Positions 26,468 through 36,712 of a stretch of DNA of 64,000 bases are shown here, piece after piece. Position 1 is the stretch's first letter. Every line of letters starts with the position of its first letter. The notes below the pieces were generated by a model. It made no database searches, was not told the DNA's origin, and saw nothing but the letters and a program-made list of their open reading frames with translations. Source of the DNA: Trueperaceae bacterium (GTDB lineage: Bacteria > Deinococcota > Deinococci > Deinococcales > Trueperaceae); the NCBI GenBank assembly GCA_013697735.1, contig JACCWH010000201.1, positions 1-64,000 on the forward strand, read 5' to 3'. Made by a program: the position numbers and the translations under genes.

Positions 26468-29400
26468 GTGAACGCGCCGTTCCTCGAGGTCCCGAGCGAC
26501 CTGCACATGCCCGACGTCGAACGCGACGTCCTCGCGTTCTGGAAGCGCACGCGCATCTTCGCCCGCACGCTCGACAAGCCGGCTCCGAAGGGCCCCTGGG
26601 TCTTCTACGAGGGTCCGCCGACCGCCAACGGGCTCCCCGGTGTCCATCACGTCAGTGCCCGCGCCTTCAAGGATCTCTTCCCACGCTTCAAGACGATGCA
26701 GGGGCATCGCGTCGGCCGCAAGGGAGGGTGGGACACGCACGGCCTCCCGGTCGAGATCGCGGTGGAGAAACAGCTCGGCATCACCGACAAACGGCAGGTC
26801 GAGGACTACGGCATCGTCGAGTTCAACCGCCTCTGCCGCGAGATCGTCTTCTCCAACATCAAGGACTGGAACGCGTTGACCGATCGGATCGCCTATTGGG
26901 TCGACCTCGAGGACGCCTACGTCACCTTCGAGAACGACTACATCGAGTCGTGCTGGTGGGTGATGAAAGCGCTCTTCGACCGCGGCCTGCTCGAGGAGGA
27001 CTATCGCACCACCTGGCATTCGCCCTCGTCGAACACCACGTTGGCCTCGCACGAGGTGTCGCTCGGCTATCGCGACGACACCGTCGACCCGAGCGTCTTC
27101 CCGCTCTTCCGCGCCGACGAGGACGACCTCCGCGCGCGCGGCCTGCTCGGCCACGACGAGGAGCGGCCGGTCGCCTTCATGGCCTGGACCACCACGCCGT
27201 GGACGCTGCCGGCGAACACCGGGCTCGCCGTGCTCCCGCACGCGACGTACGCCTTCGTGGCCGGTCCCGAGCGCCGTGGCGGGAGCGGCGCGAGCGCCCT
27301 GCACGTACTCGCCGCCGACCTCGTTTCGAGCGTCTACGGCGACACGCCGCACGAGATCGTGGCGACGGTGTCTGGATCGGAACTCGTCGGCGTGCGCTAC
27401 CGACCGATCATGCACGGACGGCTCGAAGGCGATTCCGAGGTCGAGGGGGCGAGCGGTTGGCGGGTGGTCGGCGACGACTTCGTGACGCTCGACGACGGCA
27501 CCGGGGTCGTGCACCTCGCGCCCGCCTACGGCGACCTCGAGGTGGGGCGACGCCACGGCCTGCCGACCGCGTGGTCCGTCGACCTCACCGGTCAGGTCGT
27601 GTCGGAGGTGCGCCCGACCGACCACGACGCCGGGGGCGACGGACCCTACACAGGCATCTGGTTCAAGGACGCCGACGCCGCCATCACCAGCGACCTCGAC
27701 GCGCGCGGCGCGATGTTCGCCAGCACCACGATCACCCACACCTATCCCTTCAATTGGCGCGACGGCAAACCGCTCATGAACGTCGTCAAGAAGAGCTGGT
27801 ACATCCGCACGAGCCGCTTCCGCGACCAGCTCCTCGCCACCAACGACGCCATCGGCTGGCATCCCGATCACGTGCGCACGGGACGCTTCGGCCGTTGGCT
27901 CGAAAACAACGTCGACTGGGCGCTCTCGCGCGAGCGCTTCTGGGGCGCGCCGCTGCCGATCTGGCAGGGGGACGACGGCTCGTTCGTCTGCGTCGGCAGC
28001 GTCGCGGAGCTCGCGGAGGCCGCCGGACGCGACCTCACCGGCCTCGACCTCCACCGACCGTACGTCGACGAGATCACGTTCGTCCGGGACGGCGTCAGCT
28101 ACCGCCGTCTCCCCTACACCGTCGACGTCTGGTTCGAATCGGGCGCCATGCCCTACGCGCAGTGGCACTTCCTGGGCGAGGAGGGAGCTGCCGCCGAGGC
28201 GCTCGAGCGGAACTTCCCCGCCGATTTCATCTGCGAGGCGATCGACCAGACGCGCGGGTGGTTCTACAGCCTCCACGCCCTCGGCACGTTGCTCACCCAC
28301 GACGGCTCCGCGGGCCTCCCGCGCGGCCCCCTCGCCGACCTCGCCCCCAACACCAGCGCCTTCAAGAACGTGATAGTGCTCGGGCACATCGTCGACGAGA
28401 AGGGCGAGAAGATGTCGAAGTCGAAGGGGAACGTGGTCGACCCCTTCGACGTGCTCGACGCGCAAGGGGCCGATGCCCTGCGGTGGTACCTCTACGCCTC
28501 CAGCCCGCCCGAAGCGACGAAGCGATTCAGCCAGGCGCTCGTCGACGAGACGCTCCGCGACTTCTTCATGACGCTGTGGCACACGACGGGCTTCTTCACG
28601 CTCTACGCGAACCTCGACCGGCCCGACCTCGCGAACGTCCCGGGGGTGGCGCAGCGACCCGCGATCGACCGTTGGCTCGTGTCGCGCGTCCACAGCCTCG
28701 TGCGCGACGTCACGGCCTCGCTCGAAGGGTTCGACGCGACGAACGCGTGCCGCGCGGTGCGCGACTTCGTGGTCGACGAGCTGTCGAACTGGTACGTGCG
28801 CCGCAACCGGCGCCGCTTCTGGAAGGGGGACGCCGGCCCCGACGCACTCGCCGCCTACGGCACGCTCTACGAGACACTCGTGATCGTCACCAAGCTCATC
28901 GCCCCGATGGCGCCGTTCACGAGCGAAGCGCTCTACCAGAACCTCGTGCGGCAGCAAGACGAGGGGGCGCCCGAGTCCGTCCATCTGGTCGACTGGCCCA
29001 CCTTCGATGCTGCGCTCCTCGACGAGGAGCTCATGCGCGACATGGCGGTGTTGATGCGGGTTGTGGAGCTCGGTCGATCGGCCCGCGCGTCGAGTGGGCA
29101 CAAGGTCCGGCAACCGCTCCCGGAGGTGCTGGTGCGAGTCCGCAGCGCGGAGGAGGCGCGTGGACTGGCGCGGCTCGAGGATCAGCTCGCCGACGAGCTG
29201 AACGTGAAGTCGGTGCGGTTCCTCGACGTCACCGCCGACTTCGTCGACTACACCGTCAAACCCAACCTGCCGCTGCTGGGCAAGCGCTTCGGCAAGCGCA
29301 TCCCTGCGCTCCGCGCGGCGCTCGACGCGATGGACGGCCGCGAGGTCGCACGCCTCGTCCGCGAGGGACGGCCGATCGTGCTCGATCTCGAGGGCGAGCG

Positions 29401-29800
29401 GGTCGAACTCGATGGTGCAGCCGTCCTCCTCGACGCCCGCTCGCCCGAGGGGTACGTCGCGGTGGAAGACCGCGGCTACCTCGCTGCGCTCAACACCGCG
29501 CTCACCCCGGCGCTCGTTCGCGAGGGCACGATGCGCGACGCGGTGCGGCTCGTGCAGGATGCGCGCAAGCAGGCGGGCCTCGCCGTTTCCGACCGCATCG
29601 TGCTCGGCCTCGAGACCGAGGGTGCCGAGACCGGCGCTGCGCTCACCGAGTATCGCGACGCGGTGGCGCTCGAGACCCTCGCCACGGCGGTGCAAGCAGG
29701 CGCGGTGGCGCCCGCCCTCGTCGACGTGCGGGTGCCGCTCGGCGACGGCTCGGTTCGCATCACGCTGCGCCGTGCCGAGGGCGAGGGACGGGTCGACTGA
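26468..29800 (+). CDS. ileS: isoleucyl-tRNA synthetase
   Basis: 1110-aa class I synthetase that charges tRNA-Ile. The signature HIGH region reads PGVHH (about 57-61), within GPPTANGLPGVHH; this variant also occurs, from memory, in actinobacterial-type enzymes. The CP1 editing domain contains AWTTTPWTLPANTG, and KMSKS is at about 647. The anticodon-binding region has VDELSNWYVRRNRRRFW, placing it in the longer eukaryal-like (IleRS2) clade, members of which are often mupirocin-resistant. GTG 26468 is chosen because GGAGGTGG precedes it and the leader before it is the T-box. Confidence 0.95.
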   Translation: MNAPFLEVPSDLHMPDVERDVLAFWKRTRIFARTLDKPAPKGPWVFYEGPPTANGLPGVHHVSARAFKDLFPRFKTMQGHRVGRKGGWDTHGLPVEIAVEKQLGITDKRQVEDYGIVEFNRLCREIVFSNIKDWNALTDRIAYWVDLEDAYVTFENDYIESCWWVMKALFDRGLLEEDYRTTWHSPSSNTTLASHEVSLGYRDDTVDPSVFPLFRADEDDLRARGLLGHDEERPVAFMAWTTTPWTLPANTGLAVLPHATYAFVAGPERRGGSGASALHVLAADLVSSVYGDTPHEIVATVSGSELVGVRYRPIMHGRLEGDSEVEGASGWRVVGDDFVTLDDGTGVVHLAPAYGDLEVGRRHGLPTAWSVDLTGQVVSEVRPTDHDAGGDGPYTGIWFKDADAAITSDLDARGAMFASTTITHTYPFNWRDGKPLMNVVKKSWYIRTSRFRDQLLATNDAIGWHPDHVRTGRFGRWLENNVDWALSRERFWGAPLPIWQGDDGSFVCVGSVAELAEAAGRDLTGLDLHRPYVDEITFVRDGVSYRRLPYTVDVWFESGAMPYAQWHFLGEEGAAAEALERNFPADFICEAIDQTRGWFYSLHALGTLLTHDGSAGLPRGPLADLAPNTSAFKNVIVLGHIVDEKGEKMSKSKGNVVDPFDVLDAQGADALRWYLYASSPPEATKRFSQALVDETLRDFFMTLWHTTGFFTLYANLDRPDLANVPGVAQRPAIDRWLVSRVHSLVRDVTASLEGFDATNACRAVRDFVVDELSNWYVRRNRRRFWKGDAGPDALAAYGTLYETLVIVTKLIAPMAPFTSEALYQNLVRQQDEGAPESVHLVDWPTFDAALLDEELMRDMAVLMRVVELGRSARASSGHKVRQPLPEVLVRVRSAEEARGLARLEDQLADELNVKSVRFLDVTADFVDYTVKPNLPLLGKRFGKRIPALRAALDAMDGREVARLVREGRPIVLDLEGERVELDGAAVLLDARSPEGYVAVEDRGYLAALNTALTPALVREGTMRDAVRLVQDARKQAGLAVSDRIVLGLETEGAETGAALTEYRDAVALETLATAVQAGAVAPALVDVRVPLGDGSVRITLRRAEGEGRVD

Positions 29801-29870
29801 GCGTGCCGGCCGGTGCGCGCGAAGCGTGCCGGTCGTGGCAGGCGCCGCCGGAGCCACGCCGGCGCTACGG

Positions 29871-31000
<1,130 letters not shown>

Positions 31001-31020
31001 ACGGCGCATCGGAAGGCGGC

Positions 31021-32223
31021 ATGCGCGTGCGCGTCCCCACCCTCGACGACGTCGACGTGGACGGGAAGCGCGTGCTGGTTCGGGTCGACTTCAACGTCCC
31101 CCTGCAGGAGGGGGGTGTGGTCGGCGACGACACGCGCATCCGCGCCACGCTCCCCACGCTGCGCGAACTCCTCGACGCCGGAGCCACCCTCGTGCTCGCG
31201 AGCCATCTCGGGCGACCGAAGGGACCCGACGACGAAGCCCGCCTCGCCCCCGTCGCCGAGCGACTCGCCGAGCTGCTCGAGCGACCCGTGCGCTACACCC
31301 CCACCTCGGGTCCCGGCGCGAGCGAGCAGCAGACCTTCGTGGCCGCCGGCGAGTCGGGCTCGATCACGCTCCTCGAGAACACGCGTTTCGACGCGCGCGA
31401 GACGAAGAACGACCCCGAGCTCGCGAAGGTGCTCGCCGGGTACGCCGACCTCTTCGTCAACGACGCCTTCGGCGCTGCCCATCGCGCGCACGCCAGTACC
31501 GAGGGCGTGGCGCGCCTGCTGCCGTCGTATGCCGGGCGGTTGCTCGAGCGCGAGCTCACTGCGCTCGGCGCGCTGCTCGACGACCCCGAGCGCCCCTTCG
31601 TGGTGGTGCTCGGCGGTGCCAAGGTCTCCGACAAGATCGGCGTGATCAGCAACCTCCTCGGTGTCGCCGACACCATCCTCATCGGCGGAGCGATGGCGTT
31701 CACGTTCGCCAAGGCCGCTGGCGGGCGCGTCGGCGATTCACTCGTGGAGGACGACAAGCTCGACCTCGCACGCGATCTGGTGACCGAGGCGGAGGAGCGT
31801 GGCGTGCGGCTCCTCGTTCCCGACGACGTCGTCTGCGCTCCGCGCGTCGAGCGAGGGATCGAGATCGCCGTGCACGCGATCGACGACATTCCCGACGGTC
31901 AGAAGGGGCTCGACGTGGGCCCAGACACGATCCGTCGCTTCGAGCGGATCGTGCTCGCCGCGCGCACGGTGCTCTGGAACGGACCGATGGGCGTCTTCGA
32001 GATCCCGCCGTTCGACGTCGGCACCCGAGCGATCGCCCATGCGGTCGCCGAGTCGGGCGCGTCGAGCGTCATCGGCGGCGGCGACTCGGTCGCGGCGGTG
32101 AATGCGATCGGTGTGGCGGACCGGATCGGCCACGTCTCGACGGGCGGCGGTGCCTCGCTCGAATTCCTCGAGGGCCGCACCCTACCCGGCGTGGCGGCGC
32201 TCGGGAGCGTCGGAGGCGCGTGA
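31021..32223 (+). CDS. pgk: phosphoglycerate kinase
   Basis: 400-aa kinase making ATP from 1,3-bisphosphoglycerate. N-terminal RVDFNVPLQ and the ASHLGRPKGP loop bind substrate; the C-terminal GGGDSVAAV region binds nucleotide. It starts 20 nt after gap at MRVRVPTL; an upstream in-frame extension lies inside gap and is discarded. Its stop is followed after one base by the TTG start of the RLAN-type gene. Confidence 0.97.
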   Translation: MRVRVPTLDDVDVDGKRVLVRVDFNVPLQEGGVVGDDTRIRATLPTLRELLDAGATLVLASHLGRPKGPDDEARLAPVAERLAELLERPVRYTPTSGPGASEQQTFVAAGESGSITLLENTRFDARETKNDPELAKVLAGYADLFVNDAFGAAHRAHASTEGVARLLPSYAGRLLERELTALGALLDDPERPFVVVLGGAKVSDKIGVISNLLGVADTILIGGAMAFTFAKAAGGRVGDSLVEDDKLDLARDLVTEAEERGVRLLVPDDVVCAPRVERGIEIAVHAIDDIPDGQKGLDVGPDTIRRFERIVLAARTVLWNGPMGVFEIPPFDVGTRAIAHAVAESGASSVIGGGDSVAAVNAIGVADRIGHVSTGGGASLEFLEGRTLPGVAALGSVGGA

Positions 32224-32224
32224 G

Positions 32225-32872
32225 TTGAGCCGCGCACCGGGCCTCCTCCCCCTCGAACCGGCGCTCATCCCCACCTCGTGGGACTTCGACCTCGAGAGGC
32301 CGGTGCTCGCGAACCTCCACGGCGACTACGGCTACCTCGGTGAGGGCTACTACCGTTCCCTCGACGCCGAGTTCGCCGGCCACCAGGTCGTCCCGAGCGT
32401 CCGCGACGCCCTCGACGCCTTGGTGGTGCCCATCGCCCTGCTCCGGGCCGCCGCGCACGACGTCGGAGTACCCGAGTCGGAGATCGTGACCGACCGGTTC
32501 CCTCCCGCACCGCTGCTGGCCTACCCGGTCAACCCCTTCTCCACCCACGGTGAGCACCTCGAGGACGCCGCCGCCATCGAGTCGCGTCGCAAGGGCCTGA
32601 CCTACACCGGGAAGTACGCCGTGCACTGCCAGCTTCTCCCTCCCGACCATCGCATCGACGTGGTCAAGGTGGTGGTCGGTCGCTGCACCGTCCCCGAGTA
32701 CGAGGCGTTCGCGCGCTCCCTCTTCGCCTGCTTCCGACTCCCCCTCATGAAGGTGCGCGTGATCGTCACCACCCCCGCCTACCTGCTCTCGGCGATAGAA
32801 CCGCTGCCGTTCCGACAGCTCGCACCCGTCGACCGCGCGTTGCTCGAAGGGGCCGTGCCATGGCCCGGCTAG
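32225..32872 (+). CDS. RimK-like ATP-grasp N-terminal (RLAN) domain protein
   Basis: 215-aa protein without catalytic motifs I recognise. Its position and features (DFDLERPVLANLHGDYGYLGEGYY, LLAYPVNPFSTHGE) suggest the RLAN domain, usually the N-terminal half of RimK-like ATP-grasp proteins of predicted peptide-tagging systems. Here it is a separate gene overlapping the ATP-grasp gene by 13 nt. TTG 32225 starts one base after the pgk stop and follows GGAGG; it is the only start that fits. The two products probably form one ligase. Domain identity is from memory of the family and needs a profile search. Confidence 0.7.
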   Translation: MSRAPGLLPLEPALIPTSWDFDLERPVLANLHGDYGYLGEGYYRSLDAEFAGHQVVPSVRDALDALVVPIALLRAAAHDVGVPESEIVTDRFPPAPLLAYPVNPFSTHGEHLEDAAAIESRRKGLTYTGKYAVHCQLLPPDHRIDVVKVVVGRCTVPEYEAFARSLFACFRLPLMKVRVIVTTPAYLLSAIEPLPFRQLAPVDRALLEGAVPWPG

Positions 32873-33756
32873 CGATCTTCACGGAGCGCTACACCATCCG
32901 TTCGTCCATCGAGCTGACCGCGCTCTCGAACTTCCGCATGGCCGCGTTCGAACTCGACCACGAGCTCGACTTCATCTTCAAGAACGAGCTGAAGTACCTC
33001 AAGAACTACGACGCCGTCCTCATCCGCGCGCTGACCGATCCGCTCAACACCTCCTACGTGGTCGCGCGCGCCGTGGAGATGCTCGGCAGGCGCGTGCTCG
33101 ATACCTCCGACTCGATCCGGATCTGCTGCGACAAGGTGAACATGTACGGCCGCCTCGACGCTGCGGGTGTCCCGATCCCCGTCACGCGCTATCTCGCTCC
33201 GGCCGAGGTGACACCGGCGGCGGCGACGCTGCTCTTCGAGACGCTCGGTTCGCCGCTCGTGCTGAAGGCACCGAACTCGAGCTTTTCGGCCTACGTCGAC
33301 AAGGTGACCACCACCGAGGCGTTCGTGCGGGTGGGGCGCCGCTTCCTCCGTCGCGCCGACCGCCTGGTGGTGCAGCAGTACCTCCCGAGCGAATTCGACT
33401 GGCGCGTGATCACGCTGCACGGGCGGGTGCTCGCCGTCGTGCAGTACCGCTTCGCGCGCGACGCCTGGAAGGCGATGCAGCGAGGCGACGCGGGCGAGAG
33501 CGCGGTCACCACCTGTATGTCGCGGCACGAGGCGCCCGCGCGCCTGCTCGAGGTGGCGATCAAAGCTGGAGCGGCCATCGGCGACAGCCTCTACGGTGTC
33601 GACCTCAAGGAGATCGACGGCGACTTCGTGGTGATCGAGGTGAACGACAACCCGACGATCGCCGCGACGGAGGAGGACCAGGCGAACCCCGAGATCTACA
33701 CCGACATCGTGCGCTACCTCGTCGATGGACCGGCGTCGTTCGCGGGGCGCGACTGA
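32860..33756 (+). CDS. RimK-like ATP-grasp ligase
   Basis: 298-aa ATP-grasp enzyme. Features: CCDKVNMYGRL entry to the ATP-grasp fold, nucleotide-binding LVLKAPNSSFSAYV, VVQQYLPSEFDWRV, and the metal-binding end GVDLKEIDGDFVVIEVNDNP. RimK-type ligases join amino acids or peptides to a carboxylate through an acyl-phosphate. It overlaps the RLAN gene and lies in the gap-pgk operon. A GNAT/C39-peptidase fusion gene ends 25 nt away on the other strand, a partner type associated with these ligases elsewhere. It is distinct from LysX, which would be expected with the lys genes. Substrate unknown. Confidence 0.85.
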   Translation: MARLAIFTERYTIRSSIELTALSNFRMAAFELDHELDFIFKNELKYLKNYDAVLIRALTDPLNTSYVVARAVEMLGRRVLDTSDSIRICCDKVNMYGRLDAAGVPIPVTRYLAPAEVTPAAATLLFETLGSPLVLKAPNSSFSAYVDKVTTTEAFVRVGRRFLRRADRLVVQQYLPSEFDWRVITLHGRVLAVVQYRFARDAWKAMQRGDAGESAVTTCMSRHEAPARLLEVAIKAGAAIGDSLYGVDLKEIDGDFVVIEVNDNPTIAATEEDQANPEIYTDIVRYLVDGPASFAGRD

Positions 33757-33781
33757 GGGCGGCCACAGCTCGCAACCGGGG

Positions 33782-34903
33782 TTAGGGAGACGGCGCGAGC
33801 ACGACCATGGCGCGATGGCGGGCGCGCCCGTAGCGCGAGAGCGCGGCGAAGTCGCGCCGCGGCAACGCCAGGTGAACGCCATCGGCCCGCTCGGTTCCGT
33901 CCGGGAGGTGCGGATCGTGGACGTAGAGGTGGTCGTCGTCGTAGCCCGTGATCACCACCCAGTGCGGCGCACGCTCGGCGTGGAGGCGCGCGGCCGAGAC
34001 GAGGACCACCGGCACCTCGCCACGAGCGAGCGCTCCGACCACGTCGTGCACGGTGAACTCGCCCACCCTGACCGCATCGGGATCGCTCGCGAGCTCACTG
34101 GTGAACGCCCGATGGGCGAGCTCGATGACCGCCTTCTTGCCCGCATCGCGCACGGAATCGACGAAGGCCGCAGCGGCCGTATCGACCCAGACCCGCGCCC
34201 GCACCCCCCGCCGCCGCGCCGCGACCGCCAGCCCGTGCGCGCTCGTGCCACCGTGGCCGGCGAGCATGTAGACGGTGGTCGCCTCGCGCCAGATGGCGAC
34301 CTCCTGCTCCTGACCGATCGTCCCCTCCCACCCGACGGCGCGCATCGCCATGAGCAGCGCGGCCGGCCCGCACGTGAAGTCGAGGGTCTGGGCGTAGTAC
34401 GGGACGCGCAGCAGGTGCGCGTCGGCACCGACGAAGCGCTTGCGGAGACGCAACGCCGCGCTGCCGTCCTCGTAGTAGTCGGCGGTCCGCCCGACCACCT
34501 CGTAGCCGGAGCGACGGTAGAGGGCGATGGCGCTCTCGTTGTCGTCGCGTACCTCGAGGCGGAGCGTGACGCAGCCACGCTCGCGCGCCCCGCGCTCGGC
34601 GTGCGCGAGAAGCGCCTTCGCCACCCCGGTCCCTCGAGCGTGCTCGGCCACGACCAGGGTGTAGATGCGAGCGCTCACGAACCCACGCCGGTAGACCACG
34701 ACCGCGTCACCGATCACCTCGGCGTCACGCTGCGCCACCCACACGTCGGTGGCGGTGTTCGCCACGAACCGTGCGAACGACGCCCGCGAAATCCGGTCGC
34801 CCGGGAAGGCGCCCTCGAGGGCTTCGAGCGCATCGAGGTCGGCGCGTTCCGCGCGCCGCACCACGAAGGGCGCCACCGTGGCGACGTCGAGCGACGCGTT
34901 CAA
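33782..34903 (-). CDS. GNAT acetyltransferase fused to C39-like papain-fold peptidase
   Basis: 373-aa two-domain protein. Residues about 12-155 are a GNAT domain with acetyl-CoA motif ARGTGVAKALL (89-99). Residues about 165-373 are a papain-like domain with Cys178 (FTCGPAALLMAM), His314 (PHWVVITGY) and Asp330 (VHDP), so the triad is intact. There is no transmembrane or ABC part, unlike bacteriocin-exporting C39 proteins. TTG 34903 overlaps the etfA stop (TTGA); in-frame GTG codons downstream are alternatives. It is at the end of the acyl-CoA dehydrogenase/etf operon but converges on the RLAN/ATP-grasp pair. Confidence 0.86.
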   Translation of the reverse strand: MNASLDVATVAPFVVRRAERADLDALEALEGAFPGDRISRASFARFVANTATDVWVAQRDAEVIGDAVVVYRRGFVSARIYTLVVAEHARGTGVAKALLAHAERGARERGCVTLRLEVRDDNESAIALYRRSGYEVVGRTADYYEDGSAALRLRKRFVGADAHLLRVPYYAQTLDFTCGPAALLMAMRAVGWEGTIGQEQEVAIWREATTVYMLAGHGGTSAHGLAVAARRRGVRARVWVDTAAAAFVDSVRDAGKKAVIELAHRAFTSELASDPDAVRVGEFTVHDVVGALARGEVPVVLVSAARLHAERAPHWVVITGYDDDHLYVHDPHLPDGTERADGVHLALPRRDFAALSRYGRARHRAMVVLAPSP

Positions 34904-35865
34904 CCCTCGCCGGCCACGGCCTCCCGGATCGCCGGGACCACTTCGAGCACGTCGCCGACGATGCCATAGTCGGTCACTCTGAAGATCGGTGCGTCGGGGT
35001 CCTTGTTCACGGCCACGATCACCTTCGAGCGGTTCATGCCGGAGAGATGCTGCACTGCGCCCGACACGGCGAGCGCCAGATAGAGCCGCGGCGCCACGGT
35101 CTTCCCCGTCTGCCCGATCTGCTCGCCGTACGGACGCCAGCCGGCGTCGACCACGGCGCGCGTCGACCCGACGCCGGCCCCGAGGGCCTCCGCGAGCCCG
35201 ACCACCAACTCCTCGAAGCGCTCCGCACTACCGAACCCGCGCCCGCCGCTCACGACCACGTCGGCATCCTCGAGCGCCACGCGGCCGCGCGTCACGGCGC
35301 GCCGCGCTGCGACCCCCACCCTCACGTCGTCCGCTTCGAAGGTCACCTCGAGGGGCTCGACGGAGCCCGCCCCCTCCGCGCCCTCGGCCACCGGGGCCGC
35401 CCCCGCCTTCACGCTCACCACCACGGGCGTCCCGTGCGCGGCGACCGTCTCCGTGACCCGCGCCAGGTAGGAGAGTCGGGTGGCGACGATCGCCTCGCCG
35501 TCACGAGTGAGGCTCGTGACGTCCTCGAGCAGCGGTGCTCCCAGGCGCATCGCGACGCGGGGCGAGTACGACAACCCGGCGCGCGATCCGCTCACCAGCA
35601 CCAGCTCGGCCCCCAGCTCGCGCGCGGCGTGCTCGACGGCTCGCGTCATGGTCTCGGCGCGCGGCGGGGCGAGCTGCGGATCGCGCACGACCACGACGCG
35701 CGGGACGTAGTTCGCCAGCTCCTGCGCGACGGCGTCGGGGTCGTCGCCGACGACGAGCGCGGCGATCGAAGTCCCCTCGGAGGCGAGTTCGCGTGCGAGC
35801 GAGACGAGCTCGTAGGCGCTCTTGCGTGGCGCGCCGTCGGCGTGTTCGATCACGATCAGTATCAT
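34900..35865 (-). CDS. etfA: electron transfer flavoprotein alpha subunit
   Basis: 321-aa FAD-binding subunit that takes electrons from acyl-CoA dehydrogenases. The C-terminal FAD domain carries the signature [14 protein letters not shown] and [18 protein letters not shown] lies 8 nt before the ATG. It follows etfB by 10 nt. Confidence 0.96.
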   Translation of the reverse strand: MILIVIEHADGAPRKSAYELVSLARELASEGTSIAALVVGDDPDAVAQELANYVPRVVVVRDPQLAPPRAETMTRAVEHAARELGAELVLVSGSRAGLSYSPRVAMRLGAPLLEDVTSLTRDGEAIVATRLSYLARVTETVAAHGTPVVVSVKAGAAPVAEGAEGAGSVEPLEVTFEADDVRVGVAARRAVTRGRVALEDADVVVSGGRGFGSAERFEELVVGLAEALGAGVGSTRAVVDAGWRPYGEQIGQTGKTVAPRLYLALAVSGAVQHLSGMNRSKVIVAVNKDPDAPIFRVTDYGIVGDVLEVVPAIREAVAGEG

Positions 35866-35875
35866 CTCGGGCTCC

Positions 35876-36646
35876 TCACAGGACCTTCGCTTCGTCGCGG
35901 AGTCGTCGCACCAGTTCGGCCGCGGCGCTCGCCGCGTCCCCCTCGATCATCACGTTCCGACGGGCTCTCGATTCGATGACGGCGCTACGCAGCTCCGTCG
36001 TGCTCGTGGCGCTCACGCCGGCCGCCGCAGCGACCTCGTCGAGTGCCCGGGTGTCGAGGGTCTTGCGCTTCGCCTTCATGATGTTCGGCAGTGTCGGGTA
36101 GCGTGGCTCGTTGAGCCCCTGTTGTGTGGTCACGACGGCCGGGAGCGGCAGCGTGAGCGTCTCGCTCCCGTCGTCGACGTCGTGGATCACCTCGAGGGCG
36201 CCGTCGCCGAGCGTGAGCGACGTCGTCCAGTCGCTATGCGGCCAGCCGAGCGCCTCGGCGAGTGCCGGTCCGAGAGCGGCGCTGTCCCAATCGGCTTGCT
36301 TGCCGCCCACGAAGACGAGGTCGGCGCCTTCGTCGCGCACCAGGGGCGCCAGCACGCGAGCGGTCGCGAGTGCGTCGAGCGGCTCGTCGCCGAGCACGTG
36401 CACGGCGCGGTCGACGCCCATCGCGAGAGCGGTACGGATCGCTTCGGCCGTGCGTTTCGGCCCGAATGCGAGCGCCACGATCTCGGCGTCGGCGCCCCCC
36501 TCGCGGATCCTGAGCGCCTCCTCGACGCCGTACTCGTCCATGCCGTCGATCACGAACGTGGCTCCGGAGAGGTCGAGCGTTCCGTCTTTCGAGCGCACGC
36601 GCGCCTCCGCGTCGGGAACCTGCTTGAGAATGGTGACGATCTTCAT
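35876..36646 (-). CDS. etfB: electron transfer flavoprotein beta subunit
   Basis: 256-aa partner of EtfA, with the N-terminal [16 protein letters not shown] and central [23 protein letters not shown], typical for EtfB and its AMP site. GGAGG precedes the ATG. It lies 66 nt after the acyl-CoA dehydrogenase gene and presumably accepts electrons from both dehydrogenases encoded upstream. Confidence 0.96.
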   Translation of the reverse strand: MKIVTILKQVPDAEARVRSKDGTLDLSGATFVIDGMDEYGVEEALRIREGGADAEIVALAFGPKRTAEAIRTALAMGVDRAVHVLGDEPLDALATARVLAPLVRDEGADLVFVGGKQADWDSAALGPALAEALGWPHSDWTTSLTLGDGALEVIHDVDDGSETLTLPLPAVVTTQQGLNEPRYPTLPNIMKAKRKTLDTRALDEVAAAAGVSATSTTELRSAVIESRARRNVMIEGDAASAAAELVRRLRDEAKVL

Positions 36647-36712
36647 GGGGCCTCCAAGGGCACGGGTCGCGCGCTTCGACGTCGCGATCGCCCGGTCATG
36701 TCCTCGTCGGCA

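Noticed and set aside
33782-34903. C39 domain considered as a bacteriocin-processing exporter
   Set aside because: No ABC ATPase or membrane domain is fused or adjacent and no leader-peptide gene was seen; the GNAT fusion fits the amidoligase-associated type.
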